DNA of 33,605 nucleotides from Candidatus Babeliales bacterium (GTDB lineage Bacteria > Babelota > Babeliae > Babelales > RVW-14): positions 1 to 33,605 of the forward strand of contig JAIEPG010000013.1 of assembly GCA_019749895.1 (NCBI GenBank), in the 5' to 3' direction. Under the pieces are notes generated by a model. That model saw nothing but the letters and a program-made list of their open reading frames with translations, was not told where the DNA came from and did no database searches. Shown here in pieces: positions 24,466 through 33,160 of the stretch. The translations under genes were made by a program, and so were the position numbers. Numbering within the stretch: position 1 is the stretch's first letter; each line of letters opens with the position of its first letter.

Positions 24466-24584
24466 AGTTTTCTTTTGGACATTATTTTTGTTGCGTAGCA
24501 CTTTTTTGTTTGCTATAACCAACCAAGTTGTTAGACCGTTGATTAACGGCGAATGAATTATCTTTTAACGCGAGGAGAGAAGCG

Positions 24585-25436
24585 ATGAAGAAGATCAAGA
24601 AACTGGTAATGTATGCGTTTGTTGGGGTTATGGCCTTTGATTCTGGTCTGCATGCAGAATGTCCGTATGTGTGCAAGAACGAGACTAAAAAAATTGCCAC
24701 ATCAACATTCTTGAATGATCTTGCCAAGACTTGTGATAAAGTTGGTAAAGCAGTTGGTGCGCAAGATCAAAAACAGCGTCAGCAAGCGGCATGTGAAATA
24801 GTGGGATCGTTGTTATCATTAGCGGCAAATGTGACTCAAAAAAATGAAAAAGATCGAGCTGCAAAATCAGCTGATCAAGCAACACGTATTGCCCAGGAAA
24901 TCGAAGAAATTATGTGTGCTTCAAGCGAATGTCGTTCTGTTGATGGTGCTTGTAATAAGACTATCTTAACACCTGATAAAAAAAGACTTGCTGCTATTGA
25001 ACGCAAAATAAGCATGAATGATAAAGAATTTTCAGAAAATTTCTTTGCAAGTATTACTCCGTTTGTGCAAGAAAATATTGTAGCTGTCGTCAAACATTTG
25101 AAACATAATCGTCTACATTTTCGTGATCAGACTATTGCCGATATGGCAATAGACTTTGCTGATGATGTGATGGAAGATATAGACAAGCCTGTTACAAATT
25201 CAGATGGTAAGCCTGTTGTTGATGATGGCACACAAGTTTCACAAGAAGTTTTGACATTAATGGGTTCTATTTGGCATCTTGTAAAAAAGGTTTTAAAGCA
25301 AAATAAAAATGTGCTGACGTATCTTAAAGAGCAGGCAATTTTGTTGAGTGCTTATATGTACGAACGTATTGTTGGCGAAGTACAAGAAGATTTCTTTGAC
25401 AAAATGGAAGAGTCACTGAAGCCTCAAGATAAATAA
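24585..25436 (+). CDS. Secreted helical protein, unknown function
   Basis: I do not recognise this 283-residue protein. The signal peptide runs MKKIKKLVMYAFVGVMAFDS with cleavage expected after LHA (near residue 24). The mature part begins with a Cys pair (ECPYVCKNE) and has four more Cys in residues 60-125 (CDKVG, ACEIV, CASSEC, ACNK), which suggests disulfides in an exported protein. The rest is predicted helical and acidic. GAGGAGAGAAGCG precedes the ATG. The gene lies 8 bases before psd and may share its transcript. Confidence 0.78.
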   Translation: MKKIKKLVMYAFVGVMAFDSGLHAECPYVCKNETKKIATSTFLNDLAKTCDKVGKAVGAQDQKQRQQAACEIVGSLLSLAANVTQKNEKDRAAKSADQATRIAQEIEEIMCASSECRSVDGACNKTILTPDKKRLAAIERKISMNDKEFSENFFASITPFVQENIVAVVKHLKHNRLHFRDQTIADMAIDFADDVMEDIDKPVTNSDGKPVVDDGTQVSQEVLTLMGSIWHLVKKVLKQNKNVLTYLKEQAILLSAYMYERIVGEVQEDFFDKMEESLKPQDK

Positions 25437-25444
25437 AAAATATT

Positions 25445-26362
25445 ATGAATGAAAAAACTTCGTGGTTAAAACAGATTCAAAAAAATAAAGGCGTTCAGTT
25501 TTTTAATCAGAATAGCCTGGTTGGAGAGCAAACTGAAAAGTTTGCTCTCCTTAATTTTTTATATACTAGTTCTCTTGGTAAAATACTGCGCCCATTGGCT
25601 CGGCATCGTTTTATGGCCAAAATTTTTTCTATTTATCAAAACTCTGGATTGACTAAGTCTAAAATACAGCCATTTATTGAGCATTATAGTATTGATATGA
25701 ATGATTTTGTTGTTCCTGAAGGGGGCTATTATTCGTTTAATAATTTTTTTACCCGTGCACTAAAGCCTGGAGCACGGTTAATTGATGAGCGCGATAGTGT
25801 CTTGATTAGCCCAGCTGATGCAAAATGCTTTGTGCTTGAAAACCTGCAAGATGATAACGAATTTTTTGTTAAAAACTGTTCTTTTAAATTGACAGATTTT
25901 TTAAAAAATAGTGAATTGGCCGGTCAATATGAGCAGGGGACTATGATGGTTTTTAGGCTGGCACCCTACGATTATCATCGCTATCATTTTCCTACCGATT
26001 GTGTTGTGCAAAAAACAGACGTTATTCATGGTCATTTAGAATCGGTTAATCCCATTACTTTTGCAACCGGATTGCAGCCATTGGTGCAAAATGAGCGTCA
26101 TCTTGTTACTTTACAAACGAAAAAATTTGGTGATATTCTCATGATTATTGTTGGCGCCATGCTGGTGGGAAAAATTGTATCAACGCATCGAGTCTCACAA
26201 AATTATAAAAAAGGCGAGCAAGCTGGTCTGTTTGAATTTGGGGGGTCAACTGTAGTTTTATTGTTTAAAAAAGATATGATCAAGCTACGAGCAGACTTGC
26301 TAAAAAATTCTTCTGAAAAAAAAGAGACAGTTGTAAAAATGGGCGAAGCGGTTAGTGAATGA
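25445..26362 (+). CDS. psd: Phosphatidylserine decarboxylase proenzyme
   Basis: Psd converts phosphatidylserine to phosphatidylethanolamine in the inner membrane. It cleaves itself at a Ser that becomes the pyruvoyl group. In the 305-residue protein the cleavage motif is FGGST (residues 265-269, Ser268), close to the normal position about 40 residues from the end. The other triad members fit Asp125 (SPAD) and His178 (YDYHRYHFP). Length is normal. It lies between a secreted protein gene and rpe, 16 bases before the rpe ATG. Confidence 0.94.
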   Translation: MNEKTSWLKQIQKNKGVQFFNQNSLVGEQTEKFALLNFLYTSSLGKILRPLARHRFMAKIFSIYQNSGLTKSKIQPFIEHYSIDMNDFVVPEGGYYSFNNFFTRALKPGARLIDERDSVLISPADAKCFVLENLQDDNEFFVKNCSFKLTDFLKNSELAGQYEQGTMMVFRLAPYDYHRYHFPTDCVVQKTDVIHGHLESVNPITFATGLQPLVQNERHLVTLQTKKFGDILMIIVGAMLVGKIVSTHRVSQNYKKGEQAGLFEFGGSTVVLLFKKDMIKLRADLLKNSSEKKETVVKMGEAVSE

Positions 26363-26378
26363 GAAAGGAGCGGGAGTA

Positions 26379-27041
26379 ATGAAAATTTATCCTTCATTAA
26401 TTTCGTGTGATGTTTTGAATTTAGCAACAACATTAACAACGCTGAACGCTCATGTTGATGGCTATCATATTGACATTATGGACGACCATTTTGTGCCTAA
26501 TCTTACCTGGGGTCCAACATTAGTAAACGCTCTAGCGGGAGCCACAACCAAGCCGCTTCAACTACATTTAATGGTCGATAATCCGGCTTCGTGGGTAAGC
26601 CGTTTGCAGTTGCAACCAAAAGATAGCTTTGTTTTTCATCGCGAAGTATTAAAAGATGTTCGTGATGGAATGCGACTTATTGAAGAGCTGCAAAAGCGAG
26701 GTATAAAAACGGGGCTTGCGCTTAACCCTCAAACGGGGCTTGAAAAGCTTACTCCCTTTGCCGAGTTGCTTGACGAGGTACTTGTAATGTCGGTAAATCC
26801 TGGTTTTTCTGGCCAAAAATTTATAGAAAGTGTGCGGGAGAAGGTGCCTGCATTGGTCCAACTGCGCGAGCGTGAAAATTTTAATTTTAAGATTTGCATG
26901 GATGGTGGCATTGGTTCTGACAACATTTGTTCGTTGGAGCAGGCAGGTGTTGATATGGTTTCGGTTGCCTCGGCAATTTTTTCTTCAAAAAATTATGCTG
27001 AAGCGCTAAAAAATTTATATACTTTGCTTGGCAAATCTTAA
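26379..27041 (+). CDS. rpe: Ribulose-phosphate 3-epimerase
   Basis: Rpe interconverts ribulose-5-phosphate and xylulose-5-phosphate. I start it at ATG 26379 (MKIYPSLISCD, 220 residues, the family's usual length) because GGGAG lies at the right distance; a GTG at 26355 inside psd would add eight unrelated residues. The metal and catalytic motif is HIDIMDDHFVPN (residues 30-41; most members have MDGHF). MSVNPGFSGQKF and CMDGGIG follow in order. It makes the pentose part of the pathway begun by zwf and gnd in this window. Confidence 0.95.
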   Translation: MKIYPSLISCDVLNLATTLTTLNAHVDGYHIDIMDDHFVPNLTWGPTLVNALAGATTKPLQLHLMVDNPASWVSRLQLQPKDSFVFHREVLKDVRDGMRLIEELQKRGIKTGLALNPQTGLEKLTPFAELLDEVLVMSVNPGFSGQKFIESVREKVPALVQLRERENFNFKICMDGGIGSDNICSLEQAGVDMVSVASAIFSSKNYAEALKNLYTLLGKS

Positions 27042-27106
27042 AAAAGCACTTAAAACTAGTAAAAAATTATTCAAAAAAAATATCCACAAAAGAGAAAAGT
27101 AACGCA

Positions 27107-29353
27107 ATGAATATCAACAAGAAGCTACGTATTGGCGTTTTGATGGGTGGTATGAACCTTGAACGTGAAGTTTCGTTCAATTCTGGCCGCACTATTTGCG
27201 ATCATTTGGATACCAATATTTATGATGTGGTACCCATTTTCCAAACGGAACAAGGCGACTTATATCTATTACCCTGGCATTTTTTACATCGTGGGAAAAT
27301 TGCCGATTTTATGCATCGTTTGAGTGGGGAAGCCAAGCTTATTTCATGGGATCTTTTAAAAGATCTTATTGATTTTGCCTACATAGCTATGCATGGTCGT
27401 TATGCAGAGGATGGTATATTACAGGGTATGCTTGAAATTCAAAATATACCGTATTTGGGCGCAAAGGTTTTTGCTAGTGCGTTGGGCATGGACAAAGCCT
27501 TTCATAAAGATATTTTGAAAGCTAATGGTCTGTTGGTGCCGGCAGGTATTGTGGTACGTGGTTACCAAGTTGATACTTTGTCGTTTGATGTGCTGATGAA
27601 GCGCTTAGACATTGAGCAGGTTACTTTTCCTTGCATTGTAAAACCAGCGCACGAGGGCTCAAGTTTTGGTGTTTCTGTGGTTCATGAGCCAGAAGCGCTT
27701 CTTGAAGCAATAAAAAAAGCTGCTTACGTTAACCAAGTGGCGCAAGATGTTATTGTTGAGCAAAAAATAGACGGCATGGAGTTTGTTTGTGTTTCAGTAC
27801 AAAAACATAATAATGGTTCGACTGAGTGGTTTTCATTTCCCATTACGCAAGTAATTCCAGAGTCTGGCTCTGAATTTTTTGATTACGAACAAAAATATAT
27901 GCCTGGTCGTGCGGCAAAAATTACGCCTGCGTTGTGTAGCGAGCACGACACTCAAAATATTATGCGTACCAGCGAGCGCGCTGCAGATGTTTTAGGTTTT
28001 AGAACAATAGCGCGCATTGATGGTATTTTGGCTCGTGATGGTGGGGTTTATTTTATTGATCCCAACTCGCTGACCGGCATGGGACCTGCTACGTTTCTTT
28101 TCCATCAAGCGGCAGAAATTGGCATGAGCCACGCCCAGCTGATTAATTTTTTGATTGCAAGCGAGTTGCGTGCGTATGGCATTCAGACTACTCTTCACGT
28201 TGAAAAGGACCAAAACATGTTAGCGCAGCAAGAAAAAATTCGGATTGTTGTTTTGTTGGGCGGCGATTCAAATGAGCGTGAAATTTCTCTTGAGTCGGGC
28301 AGGAACGTTTGTTATAAGCTTTCGCCAAACAAGTACGAAGTTATCCCTGTCTTTGTTCATGAGTCTATGCAGTTATACAAGCTTTCTCAGCGTATGCTCA
28401 TTCAAAACTCAACGCGTGAAATTAGTGCTTTGATTTCTGACGACATAAAAATTGCGTGGTCAGATTTGCCAACAATTGCTGATTTTGTTTTTATTGCTTT
28501 GCATGGCGGTAAAGGAGAAAATGGTGCTGTGCAGGGAGCGCTTGAAATGCTCAAGATGCCATACAATGGTTCGGGTGTTTTAGCCAGTGCTTTGTGCATG
28601 AATAAATACCAAACAAACTCTTTTTTGAAACAAAAGGGCTTTGACGTTCCAAAAAATTATTTACTTAAAAATGATGAATGGCTTGCTAAAAGCCAACTTG
28701 ACCAAGAAGCTTTTGTTGATCAATTGGCTGCCTCTTTTGCCTACCCGCTTATTATCAAACCATCTGACGATGGTTGTAGTGTTGGCGTGCACAAGGTTAT
28801 GAGTAAACAAGAAGCTCTTTCCTGCATTAACAATGTATTTGCGCTTGGCAAGCGTGATGTCATGATTGAAGAATGTGTGCGTGGCATGGAGCTGACCTGC
28901 GGTGTTTATGGTAACGATAATCCAATAGCATTGCCGCCATCATATTCTGTTGCAAAAGATACCGTGTTATCGATTCAAGAAAAATTTTTGCCTGGGGATG
29001 GCCAAAATATTACACCTGCGCCAATTGATGTGCGCGCAACAGCATTGGTACAGCAAACATTGCAAGATGTGTATCAGGTTGTTGGTTGTAAAGGTTATGC
29101 GCGGATTGATTGTTTTTACCAAACGGCAGAGCAGAGCATTACTGGCTATGAGCGTGTGGTTATTCTTGAAATAAATACGTTGCCAGGGTTGACACCTGCA
29201 ACCTGTTTATTCCATCAAGTAGCAGAAACCGGGAGTAAGCCCATGGCGTTTATCGACAAAATTGTTGAGCTTGGTTTTCAGCTTCATGGACATAAAAAAA
29301 CGAATCATTACCATGGTGCCAAAGAAGAATTGTATACTCAGCTTTCTTCATAG
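27107..29353 (+). CDS. ddl: Tandem fused D-alanine-D-alanine ligase (two ATP-grasp modules)
   Basis: The 748-residue protein is two complete Ddl modules in one chain, residues about 7-365 and 377-735. Each has the start motif GG..ERE(V/I)S (Glu19, Glu390), HGR/GGK..(E)D/NG..QG, the ATP-grasp core and the GRID-like ARID. They differ at key sites. Module 1 keeps Ser185 and Tyr264 (EQKY) of the Ser-Tyr pair, but its metal ligand Glu is Asp318 (DPNSLTG). Module 2 has Cys557 and Phe627 (QEKF), with a normal Glu688 (EINTLPG). Phe at this Tyr site is the mark of D-Ala-D-Lac ligases such as that of Leuconostoc. Typical Ddl are single and about 300-370 residues. An unfused second copy is not seen. Confidence 0.93.
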   Translation: MNINKKLRIGVLMGGMNLEREVSFNSGRTICDHLDTNIYDVVPIFQTEQGDLYLLPWHFLHRGKIADFMHRLSGEAKLISWDLLKDLIDFAYIAMHGRYAEDGILQGMLEIQNIPYLGAKVFASALGMDKAFHKDILKANGLLVPAGIVVRGYQVDTLSFDVLMKRLDIEQVTFPCIVKPAHEGSSFGVSVVHEPEALLEAIKKAAYVNQVAQDVIVEQKIDGMEFVCVSVQKHNNGSTEWFSFPITQVIPESGSEFFDYEQKYMPGRAAKITPALCSEHDTQNIMRTSERAADVLGFRTIARIDGILARDGGVYFIDPNSLTGMGPATFLFHQAAEIGMSHAQLINFLIASELRAYGIQTTLHVEKDQNMLAQQEKIRIVVLLGGDSNEREISLESGRNVCYKLSPNKYEVIPVFVHESMQLYKLSQRMLIQNSTREISALISDDIKIAWSDLPTIADFVFIALHGGKGENGAVQGALEMLKMPYNGSGVLASALCMNKYQTNSFLKQKGFDVPKNYLLKNDEWLAKSQLDQEAFVDQLAASFAYPLIIKPSDDGCSVGVHKVMSKQEALSCINNVFALGKRDVMIEECVRGMELTCGVYGNDNPIALPPSYSVAKDTVLSIQEKFLPGDGQNITPAPIDVRATALVQQTLQDVYQVVGCKGYARIDCFYQTAEQSITGYERVVILEINTLPGLTPATCLFHQVAETGSKPMAFIDKIVELGFQLHGHKKTNHYHGAKEELYTQLSS

Positions 29354-29392
29354 TTGCGCAGCTTTCTTGACTTAGGTTCTTGTACTGGTGCT

Positions 29393-29500
29393 ACACTAAA
29401 TTCCACTTTAAAAATGTTTAATTTTTGAAAAGGAGTTTAGCTATGAGGGGCTCAAGCAAAGCGTGTACCAAGCAATGGGTTGAAATCCCGTACGGGCAAA
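29393..29500 (+). repeat. Gene-start segment, first copy
   Basis: The leader, ribosome site and first codons of the 1195-residue protein gene recur in diverged form at 33032-33106. Shared parts include a CTAA..TCCA.TTTAAAA leader, AAAAGGA, ATGAGG, and the exact 12-mer ccgtacgggcaa at 29488-29499 and 33094-33105. Both copies encode WVEIPYGQ. They are in direct orientation, about 3.6 kb apart. Confidence 0.75.
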
Positions 29501-32500
29501 GACTTTTTTTAAAGGTTTTTCTGTTTGCTTGCATCAGCTCGTTCCAACTCCTGCTGGGCACTGTTCAAGATATCAAGGGCACGTGGGACATTTTAAAGCC
29601 TAAGCACCGCCTGGCACTTTCGCCGGTTTGCGGTGCTATTGGCATTGAGTTTAAATATATTGAAAAGTTATACCACTTTGCAGACCCTGAGCATGCAACT
29701 ACCAAAGTGATTAGAACACTTTTTAACGCCCCTCCGGGCGCCTTTACCATTAGCACTCAAAATATACCAACTTCTCTTTTTTCAATTGTTACTGTTGCCA
29801 ACATACTCAACACACTCGAACTCAACAAAGATGCTGACCAGGGCGATCTTGTTAATGCCCTCGTTAAAACAATCGTTTCAGACGTTTATTTTGGACAAGA
29901 GTTTTTTAAAAAATATACCATTCTCGTTGACGCAGCACTTCAAGAATACACTTCGCAGGTTGAAGAACTTAACCGTGCACTTGAAGTTGCCCAAGCACGA
30001 AGACGAGGCATTGAACTTCTTAAGACCTTTGGCGTGGACACCAATGCAAAAAAATTCAACCCGATCGTCGCACTAAAAAAAGCTAAAACAGACCATTCAG
30101 ACCGCGCGGCAGAGATTGAAGCCATTCTTACGGACTGGCAAAAAAAGGCACCAGATCAGAAGCGCCAAAAAGAAATTAAAGCATCAGCTGCGCATACCTC
30201 CTGCACACCGATTATTGAGTTTGCACGAGCTATCGCTCAATCACTTGACGAATGCTTTGACGGCGTCGACACGTCGCGCTTGTACCGGCCTTATACCACG
30301 CAACAGGCCTTTCTCGCCTGGATTTACAAAAAGGCTCAATCGAAAGCAGAATTTTCTACTTTTTTTAAAGAGCTTAATGACGACTTTTTAACCCGAGATG
30401 CAGATACCAATTGTGACCAAGCCTGGATTGAAGACGTTTACCAAGAAAATGAAGAAAACATATTGCATGAAAAATTCCAAACTGAACTAAATTCTCAAGC
30501 TGGCGAATTCATTTTCAATTTTTTTCAGGGAGATGAGTTTTCTGGTATCGTGTTAGTCGAAATAATGTTGCAGCTTTTTGGCCAGAGCGTTCCATTCTTA
30601 CCTGAACACGGCAGCATAACATTTGAAGGTATCACCTTCGCTGATTGCGTAGAAACAACAATTCGTAATTTGTGCAACGTTGTTACCTACAACAAAGAAG
30701 TTAGGACGTTTGGTAATGCAAAAACGTTTACTCTCCTTCAAGTCTTGCTTGACTTTTATCAACAGTCGGAACTAAATCGTACTGAGGCCAATACGGCAAA
30801 AAGTGAGGTTCGTCAAAGCTGGAGTACCCTTGTTGAGAATTTACCAAATATTGCCTACCACCGAGCTAAATCTAAAGATCATAATAACTATTATTTTGTA
30901 TGTCTGGGGGGCGTAGATGGCTTTATTAAATTCGATGGCATCGCTATTCCCGATGGGAATGTTGAAAAAAAAGAAGTGACGTTAAGCCCTCGAAATCTCG
31001 CTGGCCAAGTTATCACCACGGTTCCTGCTCAGAACTTTACCCAAATAACTGTTAACAACAGGACTTATCTTGTCGTTAGTGATGATAATTACCATTTGTT
31101 TGAAGTCATGCCATCAATCAGAAATATTGTCCTTATGTTAAATAATTTCTTCTCGTTAAATCTTTTTGCTGCCACACTACTTACAGACATATTTTTTAAT
31201 GACGATTTTAACTCAACATATTTTTATACCTTGTGCGAAAAACTAAACTGGAGTATAGTAAATAAAGCAAGCTTGAATCTGAATGATGAAACAAAAAATC
31301 AAAATATTACGCTAAACAGCGCTTTTCGGCTTGCAATTTTTCCAGGCATGCATGCCTTTGCTCAACGCTTAGAAACGGCTTTGAAATTAGTTGCCACATA
31401 TCAAAAAACAATCAATGACTATCTCCTTAGCAAACTTAAAGATTCTACACCTTCTCTCTTTCTTCCACTCCTTTTTGATATTTATACAAGATGTAATGTG
31501 GTCTATGTCGAATTTGATTCTTCCAAAGATGATTTTAACGATTTCTATCGCTGCTTTTTGAACAATATTCTTGACAACGAAACAAAAGTTAGTGTCATCA
31601 ATAAAATTGCGGGCAATTTAGATGTAGCTCCTCATTTTATTGCTTTGTTCTGCCGATTAATTCATTCATTTCCAATACTTGATGATCTTTATTGGCAAAT
31701 ACAAGTAGCTCGCACCTTTGCTTTAGGAGACTTTATCAAGAAAAATAAAAATAACGAACAACTCAAACAAACTATTCAACACCTTACTCAGAAAGTTCTT
31801 GATCACACCACCAACGCTGATGCACAAATGAAGGTGTTTGAACATTTGGTACAAACACTAGTGGCATTTAATCTGCAAGATAAGATTCAAGATATTATTA
31901 CCTTTGCAAAGAAAGCACCTGATTTTTTTATAATACTTCTAAGAAATAATCTCGCGTTTGAAGAAGCCATGCAATGGATTCATGAGAATAGTATTTTAAA
32001 CGAAACAAGCATAGACCTACTCAGTATCTTGATTACTAAAAATCATGACCAGGCTCTTCTTTATTTTCTGGCAAATTTCGAAAAAGCAACTAAGTTGAAT
32101 GACACTTTATCCAAGATTATTATATCTAAAATTAAAGATAAAAATGAATCGGACTACGAAAGGGTTATGCAACTTTGCAAAAAACAAACTGATTTGGACA
32201 ATGCTAACGTTACAGCAATTCTTTTAGCAATGATTGAACAAGACTATCAACCAGCCATAACTTTTTCTCTAAACCGCCCTGAAGGAAAAGTTTTTTTTAA
32301 TAGATATATGTTAGAGCTTTTTGTGGCTATGATTAAAAAAAATAATGCCGTAGCTCTCGATAAGGCAATGAAAATTGTCGAAAAGGCAAAAAATATCGAT
32401 GATGGTCATATGAAGGAGCTTCTTATTGCATTGGTAAAACAAAATTATCAACCAGCTATCAAGAAAGCAATGGAAATTTTAAAAAATTTCGATTCAGATG

Positions 32501-33030
32501 AAGCAGACTGTGCACTTCTTAAAGCACTGATTGAAATAAACTGTCAAGAAGCTATCGATAAAGCTGAAAATATCTTTACACAAGAATCTTTGTCCGATTC
32601 AACAAGAGAATGCGAGGTTGTAGATCTTATGATTAAAAAAAATAATGACTTTGCAAGAGACCTAGCCATGAGTTATTGCAATGAAATAAATGCTGCCTAT
32701 ACGCTACAATTCTTCCGCACCTTGATTAACAAAGATTACGAACCAGCAATTCAACAAGCAATCAGCCTTGCTTCGGCAAACATTATTAGCTCTGCAATCC
32801 GGGCAAGAATGCTATTCGGGATCCTTTGGGCAAAGGGCTACGCAATCAATGAAGCGCAGCAGTTAATAGAAAGCTTAGGCGATAGCGTTAATAAGAATAG
32901 ACTTAAACAAGCACTTGATAATTACAATGCAGCAGCACTTCGCCCCCTGAACAACCTTGCAACCGGCCTGAAAGCTCTCAAAGCAAAGCTTGCAGAACTT
33001 GGCGGCAAGCTACACGATTTGGTCTCGTAG
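29443..33030 (+). CDS. Large secreted protein with C-terminal helical repeats, unknown function
   Basis: ATG 29443 follows AGGAG with good spacing and gives 1195 residues; a TTG at 29425 would add six codons. The N-terminus is MRGSSKACTKQWVEIPYGQ then a hydrophobic segment (about 21-39), a long-headed signal peptide. From about residue 860 on, roughly 35-residue helical repeats occur with the recurrent core LxAMIxxDYQPAI or ALVKQNYQPAIKKAM, recalling Sel1/HEAT-like solenoids. The last residues include LKAKLAELGGKL (1179-1190), like the tail of the 18771-20324 protein. No enzyme motif is evident. Its plus-strand base use is A- and C-rich, opposite to neighbouring plus-strand genes, and codons ending in C are more frequent, a sign of recent inversion or insertion. 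Confidence 0.85.
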   Translation: MRGSSKACTKQWVEIPYGQRLFLKVFLFACISSFQLLLGTVQDIKGTWDILKPKHRLALSPVCGAIGIEFKYIEKLYHFADPEHATTKVIRTLFNAPPGAFTISTQNIPTSLFSIVTVANILNTLELNKDADQGDLVNALVKTIVSDVYFGQEFFKKYTILVDAALQEYTSQVEELNRALEVAQARRRGIELLKTFGVDTNAKKFNPIVALKKAKTDHSDRAAEIEAILTDWQKKAPDQKRQKEIKASAAHTSCTPIIEFARAIAQSLDECFDGVDTSRLYRPYTTQQAFLAWIYKKAQSKAEFSTFFKELNDDFLTRDADTNCDQAWIEDVYQENEENILHEKFQTELNSQAGEFIFNFFQGDEFSGIVLVEIMLQLFGQSVPFLPEHGSITFEGITFADCVETTIRNLCNVVTYNKEVRTFGNAKTFTLLQVLLDFYQQSELNRTEANTAKSEVRQSWSTLVENLPNIAYHRAKSKDHNNYYFVCLGGVDGFIKFDGIAIPDGNVEKKEVTLSPRNLAGQVITTVPAQNFTQITVNNRTYLVVSDDNYHLFEVMPSIRNIVLMLNNFFSLNLFAATLLTDIFFNDDFNSTYFYTLCEKLNWSIVNKASLNLNDETKNQNITLNSAFRLAIFPGMHAFAQRLETALKLVATYQKTINDYLLSKLKDSTPSLFLPLLFDIYTRCNVVYVEFDSSKDDFNDFYRCFLNNILDNETKVSVINKIAGNLDVAPHFIALFCRLIHSFPILDDLYWQIQVARTFALGDFIKKNKNNEQLKQTIQHLTQKVLDHTTNADAQMKVFEHLVQTLVAFNLQDKIQDIITFAKKAPDFFIILLRNNLAFEEAMQWIHENSILNETSIDLLSILITKNHDQALLYFLANFEKATKLNDTLSKIIISKIKDKNESDYERVMQLCKKQTDLDNANVTAILLAMIEQDYQPAITFSLNRPEGKVFFNRYMLELFVAMIKKNNAVALDKAMKIVEKAKNIDDGHMKELLIALVKQNYQPAIKKAMEILKNFDSDEADCALLKALIEINCQEAIDKAENIFTQESLSDSTRECEVVDLMIKKNNDFARDLAMSYCNEINAAYTLQFFRTLINKDYEPAIQQAISLASANIISSAIRARMLFGILWAKGYAINEAQQLIESLGDSVNKNRLKQALDNYNAAALRPLNNLATGLKALKAKLAELGGKLHDLVS

Positions 33031-33031
33031 T

Positions 33032-33106
33032 CTAACTCCATTTTAAAATTAAAAGGACATACGACCATGAGGGTACCAAAATGGGTGGAAATTCCGTACG
33101 GGCAAG
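33032..33106 (+). repeat. Gene-start segment, second copy
   Basis: This is the diverged direct copy of 29393-29500: same leader, AAAAGGA, ATGAGG and WVEIPYGQ codons, including the exact 12-mer ccgtacgggcaa. It follows directly on the stop of the large secreted protein gene. Confidence 0.75.
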
Positions 33107-33159
33107 GGCTTTCGTTAATAACTAGCTTATGGGTTAATGACTCAAAGAAAGGAAATTAA
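33067..33159 (+). pseudogene. Truncated paralog start (30 codons)
   Basis: The frame reads MRVPKWVEIPYGQGLSLITS and ten more residues, then TAA at 33157-33159. Residues 6-13 (WVEIPYGQ) match residues 12-19 of the 1195-residue protein, as does the DNA upstream, but the signal-peptide core and body are missing. It has a fair ribosome site (AAAAGGACAT). It most likely is the surviving 5' end of a lost family member; a short leader peptide for the next gene is the alternative, since that gene starts one base later. Confidence 0.55.
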
Positions 33160-33160
33160 T

